From positions 13,512,501 to 13,576,500 of the forward strand of contig NC_135384.1 in the NCBI RefSeq assembly GCF_049243985.1: DNA of 64,000 nucleotides. The letters run 5' to 3'. The DNA is from Paroedura picta. Its lineage: Eukaryota; Chordata; Lepidosauria; Squamata; Gekkonidae. This document shows, piece by piece, positions 55,690 to 64,000 of this stretch; within the stretch, counting starts at the first letter, position 1; every line of letters begins with the position of its first letter. The position numbers and the translations under genes are program-made. The notes below the pieces were generated by a model. That model had not been told where the DNA came from. It saw only the letters and a list, made by a program, of their open reading frames with translations, and did not search any database.

Positions 55690-57430
55690 TCCAAAACGGG
55701 AGGGGGGGGAGAAGAAAAAGCCACTATCCAAACACTACTCTTGGGGAGTCGACTGAAGATGGCGCCATAAAAAGCTGGACTTCTGTTCAGCTCTTCAGCC
55801 ATGCCGAGGGTCAGGGGCTTCTGCACCTGGCTGACCTGAGCAGATACGCAAATCTGCTCGCCGGTTGCCCCAGGAACCGGGAACGGCATCCTGAGGGTCC
55901 TACAGATCCGTGGGGAGGTAGGAGGACCGAACTCCCCGGATTAATAGCGGCCTGTGCTCAAGGTCACGATGGCATCCTTGTCGCAAACAACTTTACAAGC
56001 TTGAAACGACCAGCTGACCCTACATTCTTCCCAGACCATCTTTTATCAGCACTGACAGAAGCTGAAGTCTGCAACAGTAAGAATTGAAAGCTTTCTGGCT
56101 CTTCCCTTTCTTTTTCCACAAGCTCTTCTCCCCCCCCCTTCCTCGACCAATTTACAAGTGAATTCCTTCTTTCGCCGAGTGAGAGACTCCCAGCTAATTA
56201 TACCCACTAACCAAACAAAGAAAGTGCTTTGAAGTTTTGTTGAAAAAAGTTCAGTGGGGGTAACTGACTTGATACGGAGATCGACAAACAGATAATTTGG
56301 GATCGCCCGTGCTCCCGCGAGACTGTACGAGACTTTCTGTTTCTAATTTGTGATTGCCTGGAACTATGGAGAAATTAACTAAGGCACAGCTTTTCCATTT
56401 GTTATGCGAAGGGAACTCAAAGATACTGAAAGCAGTCAATAAACTGGAAAAGGAAATCCGTGGGATTAAGGGGGAGCTTTTGGACGGAGAGAGAACAGCT
56501 GATACAGCTTTGCCAATAATAAATCAAACGAAAACTCAATGTTTGGAAGTTAATCAACAGGAGAGAGAGAGAGCCAGAGATGTAAAAACCCAAAGTACCT
56601 TTGAAGAACCTGGGAAAACAGATTCAAGGAAGGAAAGCACCGAAAACCTGGAAGTCTATTCAGAGCAGGAAATGACTTGGATCAGCAAAATAAAAAGAGT
56701 CTATTCAAAAGCGACAGCAACCAGGAAGCTATCAGGAGATATTCCTGTGCGACCAGAGGAAGAGATCCAGATTGATAAAGTCAGAGCCAACTCAAAGGCA
56801 ACTGGCAGCAAGAATCAAGTAAGAGATTTCTCTGGCCCTGACAGAAGGACAATCAGAAACACTCTACTATGGAAAAAAACACAATTTCCTTTTCTGCGAC
56901 CACCTGAAGGATGAGTTGAACAATGGAGTATTCTCCTGACTTCCTGGGGGAAAGACAGCAGAACTTTTAGGACAGGACCAATATATGAAGGGAACTGACT
57001 TTATATCATCTAAGACAATAATAGAATATATCCTTATAATAGATTATACTCTCATATGTATCAACAACTACTTTGCTAAGAAAGATGGTAATAACTCCTA
57101 GATCAGGATTAATATGCGATGGGAATTGAATATGTATGTCAATATGTATGCTAAAAGTGGATGACAAACCATACTTCATAGGCATTAATATCATTTAAGA
57201 TAATAACAGAATGTATTCTTATAACAGATCATATTCTCATATGTATTAACAATCACTTGGCTAAGAAAAATGGTAAAAACTTCTAGATTAGGAATAATAT
57301 GTGATGGGAACTGAATATGTATGTTAAAAGAGATGGCAAACCATATCAGCTGGTTGCTTTTTCTTCTCAATTTTTCTGTAAATGCTTTATATAACAATAA
57401 TCAAAATTATAAAAAATAAAAAATAAAAAA
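55690..57430 (+). mobile_element. L1-like element with ORF1 only
   Basis: A 5' region with 'gaagatggcgcca' (near 55755) leads to an ORF at 56354-56914 and then directly to a 3' UTR ending in 'aaaattataaaaaataaaaa'. The whole second ORF (endonuclease/RT) is absent. The 3' part contains two tandem copies of about 180 bp (57003-57185 and 57186-57345). I read it as a non-autonomous L1 derivative like the mammalian HAL1 type, or as one deletion copy. Confidence 0.55.
56354..56914 (+). CDS. L1-type ORF1-like protein, 186 aa (transposon gene)
   Basis: It starts MEKLTKAQLFHLLCEGNSKI and continues through KAVNKLEKEIRGIKGELL, which has a heptad-like pattern suited to the ORF1 coiled coil that trimerises the RNA chaperone. 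The remainder is very polar (rich in Lys, Glu, Arg and Thr) and lacks a clear RRM or CCHC motif. At 186 residues it is about half the usual ORF1 length, so the C-terminal part has probably been lost. It is a mobile-element gene and not a host gene. Confidence 0.5.
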   Translation: MPGTMEKLTKAQLFHLLCEGNSKILKAVNKLEKEIRGIKGELLDGERTADTALPIINQTKTQCLEVNQQERERARDVKTQSTFEEPGKTDSRKESTENLEVYSEQEMTWISKIKRVYSKATATRKLSGDIPVRPEEEIQIDKVRANSKATGSKNQVRDFSGPDRRTIRNTLLWKKTQFPFLRPPEG

Positions 57431-58649
57431 CCCAGCCTAGCCTAGGGGCTGGATTGGTTCTCCTGTAGGGGTTAAACTGTGCTGCAGGAGAGACTGGCCC
57501 CAGGATTAGCATGTCACAGAGAGGTCTCTCCCCACTGCACGCAGACCCCGCTGGAAACTCTTAGCTCTTGCTGTTCCAGCGATTCTTGAGCTGGCTGGTT
57601 TAAACTGAGCTGCAAGAGGAGTCAGCCCAAGCCACGGCTGCACGAAGCTCTCAGCTCCCGTGTCCAAGCTGATCTATGGTATTGCTGAATATACCCAAAT
57701 AAGAGCCAGAAAAATTCGGTTTTATTTGGGCTCAGCTATTCCAGTAGCTAATCAGATTCTCTCATCTATATTCTGAAGAATATTGGTAAGGTATCTCATG
57801 AGTACTTTTTCAGCTTGGTTTATACCAAACGCATACCCCTACCTGTTAATAAGGTGCCAATGATTATCCCCTCCAGTCTGACAGAGGAGAAACTCTTTGC
57901 ATACCAAAACAATCCAAAACCTCATCTCTAGTCAATATAATTAAGGATGCTCTTTTCAGGAATGGAATACTAAGCAGCGTAGACGCCTCTTCTTCCAACA
58001 GAAATTCCATCATGGAGACCTGTTTTATACTATCCCCAAAATGTTTCTGGAATAGGTAATCGAAGCATCCAATTTTGCCCATGACCTGAAATCCCAGAGA
58101 GATCAAAGAAATACTTGCATTTACACCATCTCATTTTTATTTATTAAAATATTTAAATCCAGACTTTCCTCATGGCTCAAGGTGGCTCACGAGTCACAAT
58201 CAAAACTTTACAATTTAAAACCAGCAGAATACAACCCAGATACCCACCTCTCTCCCCACAAAACGATGCTCAAAGCTTTTACCCTCATTCACAATTTATT
58301 GATAAGAAGTTACAGGCACACAGGATATAAGTACCCTGTACCAAGAAATATGTCAGAGCCACAATTCCTTGAGAACAAAAGAAAAAGACCAGAATGTGAC
58401 CAGAATGTGACACTAAATGCAGAATTCAGCTTCCTGAGAATCTCAGCTTTAATTTAAAGCTTGATAGAGTTGGCTTGATATAGCTTGAGAGTGTTGTGGG
58501 TGACACGTGCTGAAATCTAAGCAGCTTGGCAGGGTACTTAAATAAGATTCCCAGTGGCTAGAGCACAGGTTTGCTAATAACGGGGAGGAGCAGGACTCTG
58601 ACAAGTGAAACTAAGGATTATTCCCAATAGCCTGTTTAAATTATCCACA

Positions 58650-58985
58650 ATAAAGTACATCAAGGCCCTACAGGATTTAAAACAGTCCACAGGGCCTGTA
58701 AGACTGAGCGGTTACACCAGGCATAGGGTTGAGGCCAGAAAAGTAACATCTGTAATACTGGCCTACCCAAGAATCCATCCACCCCACTAAACCCCACAAC
58801 ACTGGGTTGCCCCTCTCCCCATAAGGGTTTATATAGAAATAGAAGAGACTGTTTGAAAATTGCTTTTAATTAATGTTTAATTACTAATCCATTATAAATG
58901 TATTAATTGTTTTAAACTTGCTATATGCTGCTCTTAGCCGGACAGGTAAGGGCAGCATAAAATTGATGATGATGATGATATTAAT
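58650..58985 (+). repeat. L2-like LINE 3' end, nested
   Basis: 'aaacagtccacagggcctgt' then 'ggttacaccaggcataggg' and the terminal 'gctgctcttagccggacagg' with a (GAT)n tail. It lies inside the composite transposon. Confidence 0.65.
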
Positions 58986-59157
58986 AATAATTGCTATTAT
59001 TATTATTATTTTACAATCTTTTTCATTCTAAAAAAAAAAAAACAAAACAAAAAAACAAACACCACTTTTGGTTTATATGTGAGTTTTCCAGCATTTTATG
59101 GTGAAATTAGGTGCCTTGACTTATATGCGGGTCGACTTATATGGGAGTATATACAGT

Positions 59158-59420
59158 AATAAACTATGGATTTGGTCCTTCAAGGGAAACACAAGCCTAT
59201 CCAGAAAGGGTGATTGCTTAAATCCTGGATCAGAGCATCTGTTCACCAGTAGCACTTCCATCTTATCGGGATTAAATTTCAGTTTATTGGCCTGTATCCA
59301 TTCTAAAATAGCTACCAGAAAGCTTTTGCATTGCCGAGAACCTTTATGCAATTCAGTCTGTTGTTCACTTAACTCAGCTGTATAATGGGAAAAGGATAAG
59401 TGCCTTATTGAAAAGACTAA
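59158..59420 (-). repeat. L2-like LINE, RT C-terminal fragment
   Basis: On the - strand it reads ILEWIQANKLKFNPDKMEV, LLVNRCSDPG and FPLKDQIHSL, the segment just after the L2 catalytic core. It is cut on its 3' side by the right end of the composite transposon. Confidence 0.75.
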
Positions 59421-59491
59421 CATTTTGAATTGTAAGTAAACTCTCTTATGTGTTATTTCCGCAGCCTGATTCCTCTTATAAAGGAGGGCAG

Positions 59492-60433
59492 ATGACCGAC
59501 CAAAATGAAGAAGAATACAATGAAACAAGAGTGATGGAATTCATCCTTCTTGGATTCCCTGGTTCTCCACATGTTCAGATACTCATGTTCATGGTCTTCT
59601 TTATCATGTACATCTTGACAGTTTTGGGAAATGCGTCCATCATCATCTTAGTGATGACTAGCAGCCGCCTCCATAGCCCCATGTATTTCTTCCTATGCAA
59701 TCTCTCTTTCCTGGAGATATGGTACACCACAGCCTCGGTCCCCAAGATCCTTGCCATCTTCCTGGGGAGGAGCAGAACAATCTCTTTTGTTGGCTGCTTA
59801 CTCCAAATGTATTTCATTTTCTCCTTTGGATGTGCCGAACACATCCTGCTTGCTGTCATGGCTTATGACCGGTATTTGGCTATATGTTACCCTTTGCACT
59901 ACCACACCATTATGGACATGAGCCTCTCTGGCAAGCTAGCAGGTGGGGCTTGGCTGGGTGGATTTCTTGTTGTCATTTTCCCATCCTACCTGATTACAAG
60001 GTTGTCTTTCTGTGGGTCCAATGTGATCAACAACTTCTTTTGTAACATTGACAACTGGGTAGTCCTCTCCTGCACTGACACGTCTTTCCTTGAGAAGATA
60101 GTCTTTGTCACAGCCACAATTGTCATCATAGGCTCATGTGTGGTAACTCTCCTTTCTTATCTTTTCATCATTTCTACCATCATACGCATCCCTTCGACTG
60201 AAGGACGGAAGAAAGCTTTTTCCACATGCTCCTCCCATTTTGCAGTTGTGATTATTTGGTATGGTTCCACTGTCTTCCTTTTTGTCAAACCTTCTAAACC
60301 AACAGCTTTAGAGGTGACCAAAATAGTGAGCATCTTCAATCTGATTGTGGTTCCAGTAATGAATCCTTTCATTTACACGCTAAGAAACAAAGAGGTAAGG
60401 GACATCTTGAGAAATAAATTCCATAGGATATGA
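59492..60433 (+). CDS. Olfactory receptor, OR6F1-like (313 aa)
   Basis: An intact class II OR. The ATG at 59492 (MTDQNEEEYNETRVMEFILL) is chosen because the in-frame GTG further left lies within a polypyrimidine tract and 3' splice site (tgttatttccgcag, ending 59464), which must be intron. It has an NET glycosylation site at 10-12, then FPGSPH, LHSPMYFFLCNLSFLEIWYTT, ILAIFLGRSRTISF, CLLQMYFIFSFGCAEHILLA, YDRYLAICYPLHY, CNIDNWVVLSC in loop 2, RKKAFSTCSSHFAVVIIWYG, and NPFIYTLRNKEVRDIL. It agrees with human OR6F1, as I recall it, in EIWYTT, the LGRSxTISF loop and the IWYGSTVFL segment. Loop 2 has Asn (CNIDNW) where its - strand sister has Asp (CDIEPW). Confidence 0.97.
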   Translation: MTDQNEEEYNETRVMEFILLGFPGSPHVQILMFMVFFIMYILTVLGNASIIILVMTSSRLHSPMYFFLCNLSFLEIWYTTASVPKILAIFLGRSRTISFVGCLLQMYFIFSFGCAEHILLAVMAYDRYLAICYPLHYHTIMDMSLSGKLAGGAWLGGFLVVIFPSYLITRLSFCGSNVINNFFCNIDNWVVLSCTDTSFLEKIVFVTATIVIIGSCVVTLLSYLFIISTIIRIPSTEGRKKAFSTCSSHFAVVIIWYGSTVFLFVKPSKPTALEVTKIVSIFNLIVVPVMNPFIYTLRNKEVRDILRNKFHRI

Positions 60434-60710
60434 ACTAGAACACATATTGTTACTGTGTCTAATCACATTTCAATCTGAATGTCTTTGATACTGAGATTTC
60501 ACCTCATCCAGGGTCCCACCCCTTTGAAATTCTCTACTTTTCATGGCATATGTACTAGTGGCGGTGGTGTTCTTATCATGCCACAAATGATAACCTCTCT
60601 CTTACAACCTTTCCTTGCAAATAGTTGAAAGTCTCCAGGTTTCTGTTTGTCCTTCTCTGTTTGTCCACTCAAGGATCCAGACACAGTAGCCCCATCATTG
60701 TGGATGTCAC
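60434..60710. other. Intergenic DNA after the OR
   Basis: Nothing recognised. Confidence 0.5.
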
Positions 60711-60712
60711 TA

Positions 60713-60978
60713 TGGCCCATTATGCACGGCTGCCGAACCGGCGATTTCAGGTCACATGGAAAATGCGGAGGGGGAAGACGCGAAGCACACCGGTTATGCA
60801 CGGAACAGGGCACGATGGCAGCAAAACCCAGAGTAACCGATTATGCACGCGGCGATCCTGGCACCACTTCTGGTTGTGCCCCGGTTACCCAGAAGTTGCG
60901 GCATGCACCGAAGCTACGGCCGGTTGCAGCCGGCCATTCCACCCCGAATGTGCGTTATTCCCCCTGTGCATAATGGGT
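60713..60978. mobile_element. MITE-like element with 'gcccattatgcac' ends
   Basis: The left end 'gcccattatgcacgg' mirrors the right end 'gtgcataatgggt'. The interior is GC-rich with further 'ttatgcacg' copies. It has no coding capacity. The target duplication is not clear. Confidence 0.6.
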
Positions 60979-60989
60979 CTCAGAGTATA

Positions 60990-61085
60990 TAGTTATCTGT
61001 GGATAGCTGTGTTTGTCTGAGGCAGAAGAACAAAGTTTGAGTCAGAAAGCACCTTTAAGACCAACAAAGGTTTATTATGTTTGGT
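60990..61085. repeat. Unclassified interspersed repeat (copy 3 of 3)
   Basis: 'gatagctgtgtttgtctgag' then 'agcacctttaagaccaacaa' and 'aggtttatta', as at 32065-32190. Confidence 0.6.
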
Positions 61086-61130
61086 CAAATAATTGATGAA
61101 TGCTTTTCTAAATAAAAGTGTCTTACCTCC

Positions 61131-61426
61131 TTAGCTCCTGTCTGATCACCCTTCTTTCCTACATATACATCATTTCTACCATTCTACAAATGTCTTCTGC
61201 CAAAGGACAAGAAAAGGCTTTTCTATGCGCTCTTCCCATCTTGCTGTTGTAGTTATTTGGTATAGATCCACCATACTTCTTTTGTTAAGCCATTTAAGCC
61301 GTCATCTTTAAAAATTACCAAAGTAGTGACCATCCTGAATGCAATTGTGAAATCACTGCTGAATCCATATACACCCTAAGAAACAAAGAGGTCAAGGAGG
61401 CTGTGAAAAGTTTGTTGCCCAGGGGA
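61131..61426 (+). pseudogene. OR6F1-like olfactory receptor remnant, 3' part
   Basis: The DNA starts in helix 5 (LITLLSYIYIISTILQMSSA) and follows the OR plan to TLRNKEVKEAVKSLL. At least three small length changes break the frame. One is in the KAFSTCSSH motif near 61220, where a base is missing. One lies near 61287-61295, where the frame must move to read VKPFKPSSLKITKVVTIL. One is in the NPFIYTLRN motif near 61367. Everything before helix 5 is missing; a repeat lies directly to the left. It is the dead neighbour of the gene at 59492. Confidence 0.88.
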
Positions 61427-61819
61427 TAAAAAGAATGTGTTGTTATAAATTCTGCAGGAGGACTGAACATGCTTTAAAATATAACTAGGGAGACAATGGT
61501 GATCATCCATGTAGAATCTGACATCCTGTCATCCCTGGGGAATTATCTACTTCAAATGAAAAGTCAATATCCCTAGAAAACTGATTTGGGAGGGTGAGGT
61601 TTAGTGAGCTCTTATGGGAGAGGAAAAAGGGGAAATCCTGTTCTGTAAAGTCTGCATGTGCTTAAATACATATCATTAATCCTGAACCACTCAAGACTTC
61701 AGTCGTTTCGCAGACTCAGCTTTAACTCAGCTTTTTAAGAAACCCTTTGATATAGCTTAAGATATCTTATCTGGTTTGGAATCTGATTTTGGAATCCTTT
61801 TCAATATCCAGTTATTAAT
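61427..61819. other. Intergenic DNA
   Basis: Nothing recognised. Confidence 0.5.
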
Positions 61820-62213
61820 CTTGAACACATCATGAGAAGGTCCCACAAGAAGGTCCCACAATTTAGCTGGAAGAAAGCAGTCTGAGAGAAAACAGAGAGC
61901 AAATACTGCGTGTTGGCAGAAGAAACTTGGTAAGGAAGATCTTGCTCTTGAGGGATCAAATGTGAGGTAGAATTCAGGGTGTTCTGGAGAAATGCCTGTC
62001 TTTATTTGCTTTCCTTATCATTTTTAACGCAAATAAGTTGAAAAAGAATATTATAGGCTTCACTCTTAAAATGTACATCAACAGGGCTGGGCACAAGTCG
62101 AAATTTGGCTCAAACTTGAGCTATTGGAGTTTGCAAAGAAGAAGAAGAGTATGATCTTTATATGATCTTTTTCTTATAGCAGCTTGCAATTCCCTTCCCT
62201 CTTCCCACAACAG
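61820..62213. repeat. Direct repeat of about 400 bp, copy 1
   Basis: It shares its whole length with 63261-63665: 'gagaaggtcccacaag', 'cctgtctttatttgctttcc' then 'ttatcattttta', 'gaaatttggctcaaac', 'ttggagtttgcaaagaag', and the 3' end of a SINE ('ttcccacaacag'). The SINE part breaks off here at the GC-rich block. Confidence 0.85.
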
Positions 62214-62660
62214 TCATATTTTTATGGTGAAATTAGCCTTCTGTCGGCCAGAGGAGCGGCCTCGCAGCGTCTACGACGCTGCGAGGTCGCTCCGCCGGCC
62301 GGCAGAAGGCTCCGGAAGAACGCCGGCCGGCAGAAGGCTCCGGAGAGCCTCGGGAGGGTGGGTGGGGGGGTGGGGGGGGACGGAAAGCCTTCTATTGGCC
62401 GGAGGAGCAGCCTCGCAGCGTCGTCGTAGACGCTGCGAGCCCGCTCCGCCGGCCGGCAGAACGCTCCAGAGAGCCTCGGGTTTCAGCTCAAAAGAGACCT
62501 ATTGGAAATGTCAGAAGGCTCCGGATAATAAAATGGCCGCTAGGAGGACTCGGGCAGCCTCGGGTGGCGGGTGGGCCGGGAAGCCTTCTCTCGGCCCACA
62601 CAGACCCCTTTCGCCATCGCCGTGCCCTTGCCTGAGACCTCCTAGCGCCCATTTTATTAC
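62214..62660. repeat. GC-rich foldback block
   Basis: A 73 bp near-perfect palindrome (62237-62309, four mismatches in 35 bp arms) centres on cctcgcagcgtc-tac-gacgctgcgagg. A second one follows at about 62388-62463 with a 6-base loop. The outer arm 'ccttctgccggcc' is shared with the array at 32625-33090. Just left, 'tttttatggtgaaattag' matches the inner right end of the composite transposon (about 59092). Confidence 0.75.
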
Positions 62661-63260
62661 TCTTTAAAATGGGCTTATAATCTACTCAGTTATAATTCCT
62701 GGAGGACTTCAGGCCTCATGTGAAGGCTAACAAACCTGGGTTCATTATTCATTTTTAAATCTGCTCTTGGATGCTTATAACTAATGCAAGCAAATTAAAA
62801 AAAAAAATCTCCAGGGAACTGTGCAATCCCTGAACTCGTCCACATATCATGGTTCTTCGAGGGACTTCTAGAGGATGGAGCCACAGTCTCTAAATTATCC
62901 CATAAAAGGAAGAAAATCACAAGGGTACATTATGTTGAGATGATGTAAATGTTCTTCATTTGACCATCTACATCTCTAGTATATAATGTGTAGGAGGCTC
63001 TTAATCTTGAGTTTTGCACTACCATTTAATACACAGTACTTGAAAATATGGAGAACAACAGAGAACAAATGTAAAATACTGGATGGGTGTGTAGAAATTA
63101 CAGCAAATCCACAGTGGTATTGTCTGAACAATCTTCCAAGTAACACTGGAGAACAAATAACTGGTAAGTGGCTTCTCTGCTTACTTTCGGAGTACAGGCT
63201 GTTCAATGCTTCACAATTTAGGGACTCAGTATTCTGACTCAGGAAAGCTCATGTCAGAAA
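62661..63260. other. Intergenic DNA
   Basis: AT-rich, nothing recognised. Confidence 0.5.
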
Positions 63261-63665
63261 TCTTGACACGTAGTGAGAAGGTCCCACAAGACTCAAAATT
63301 ACCTGGAAGAAAGCAGAGAGAGAAAAGAGAGATCGGGTACTGAGTGTTAGCAGAAGGAACTTGGTATGGAAGACCTTGCTCTTAAGGGATCTAATGTGAG
63401 GTAATATTTAGGGTGTTCTGGGGAAGTGCCTGTCTTTATTTGCTTTCCTTATCATTTTTAAGGCGAACGAGTTGAACAAATAATATTATACGTTTCACTC
63501 CTAAATAGTACATCAATAGGACAAGGCACAAGGCAGTTCACGCATTGAAATTTGGCTCAAACATTTCCAGTTGGAGTTTGCAAAGAAGATGAAGAATTGT
63601 TTTTTATATGATGTTTTTCTTATAGCTGCTTGCCATCACCTTCCCTTTCCTCTTCCCAAAACAGA
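63261..63665. repeat. Direct repeat of about 400 bp, copy 2
   Basis: The partner of 61820-62213. Here the SINE at its right end is continuous (63590-63790). Confidence 0.85.
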
Positions 63666-63790
63666 CATCTTGTGAAGGAGGTGAGGCTGATAGAACCCTG
63701 ATATTACTGCTTGGTTAGAACAGCTCTATCAGTGCTGTAGCGAGCCCAAGGTCACCCAGCTGGCTGCATGTGGGAGGGCGTGGAATCAAA
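63590..63790 (-). repeat. tRNA-derived SINE
   Basis: 'ttgccatcaccttccctttc' then 'gaaggaggtgaggctgatag' and 'gagcccaaggtcacccagct' correspond to the family of 3711, in reverse. The tRNA-like head is cut off. Confidence 0.7.
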
Positions 63791-64000
63791 AATGGATACT
63801 GTATGGTCTAAAGCAATAAAAAAATGAACAATAATATCTTAGGATGCAATTTTAGTCTTGTATTGTGGACTTTCTATTGTGTGTCTGTGTGTAGGTCTAT
63901 GTGTATATATAACATCCCTTTTAAAATAAATTTTAAAATTATAATCCTACACATAATGTTAATATTTTGTCAAAACTAATCCATGATGGTGGTTATGGCA
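63791..64000. other. Intergenic AT-rich DNA at the window edge
   Basis: Nothing recognised. Confidence 0.5.

Larger units (their letters stand above)
55201..59157. mobile_element. Composite DNA transposon with TIRs, carrying nested LINE sequence
   Basis: The left end, 'ccgtatatactcgcatataag', is mirrored at the right by 'cttatatgggagtatatacag'. Just inside, 'cggcttatatgcgggta' (left) mirrors 'gacttatatgcgggtcg' (right). TA stands at both outer borders. This TIR family is widespread in vertebrates. The nearly 4 kb between them holds an L1-like element, an L2 3' end, A-rich runs and a short telomere-like array, so the insertions are later than, or captured by, the transposon. No transposase was recognised. 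Confidence 0.6.

Noticed and set aside
55659-56087. 142-codon open frame in the composite transposon
   Set aside because: It covers the 5' region of the L1-like element, has no recognisable domain, and lies before the ORF1-like frame that fits the L1 plan better.
59450-59491. Longer N terminus for the OR at 59492
   Set aside because: The extension has no ATG (it would begin at a GTG) and runs through a polypyrimidine tract and AG acceptor. OR N termini of this group start near the NxT site, as the 59492 ATG does.

Overview
The window is vertebrate nuclear DNA, almost certainly from a squamate reptile (lizard or snake; a gecko-like lizard is my guess, at low confidence). It holds a chemoreceptor gene cluster in a dense bed of squamate-type repeats: tRNA-derived SINEs with a Bov-B-like 3' end, 5S-rRNA-derived SINEs, L2-like and CR1 LINE ends, and several families of short inverted-repeat DNA transposons. 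There are no bacterial-type operons, no CRISPR array and no functional RNA gene that I can support.

Layout. From 2.4 to 24.6 kb, four class II olfactory receptor (OR) genes of one OR13G1/OR5V1-like group stand in tandem on the + strand (2486-3406, 10264-11229, 16784-17722, 23652-24605). The second has no start codon in its exon. From 24.6 to 34.9 kb is a gene-free interval rich in SINEs, with two repeat-poor islands (about 28.35-29.28 and 31.05-31.45 kb) that share a short motif block and are candidate regulatory DNA. From 34923 to 43034 lies a complete six-exon vomeronasal type-2 receptor (V2R) gene on the + strand. Its splice phases are consistent and the joined frame is open for 870 codons. 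Two OR genes on the - strand follow: an OR6P1-like gene (44552-45502) and an OR6F1-like gene (48554-49519). From 50.6 to 59.4 kb lie LINE remains and a roughly 4 kb composite DNA transposon that contains an L1-like, ORF1-only element. An OR6F1-like gene on the + strand (59492-60433) is followed by the 3' remnant of a broken OR6F1-like gene (about 61131-61426). The right edge holds a GC-rich foldback block and a 400 bp direct repeat.

How the genes work together. ORs are expressed singly in olfactory sensory neurons and V2Rs in vomeronasal neurons, so the cluster is a chemosensory repertoire and not a pathway. Each intact OR has its coding sequence in one exon, preceded 15-45 bp upstream by a convincing 3' splice site, which is the normal OR layout of non-coding 5' exon(s) plus one coding exon. 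As I recall it, human OR13G1 and OR6F1 are also neighbours (1q44), so part of this cluster may be an old amniote arrangement into which a squamate V2R has been placed or kept.

Most of the remaining DNA is made of repeats. The most interesting points are the start-less OR, two structural oddities in the otherwise intact V2R, the paired motif islands, a SINE family with a shared dimer junction, a three-copy MITE family flanked by ATT, and two distant GC-rich blocks built of the same kind of hairpin module.
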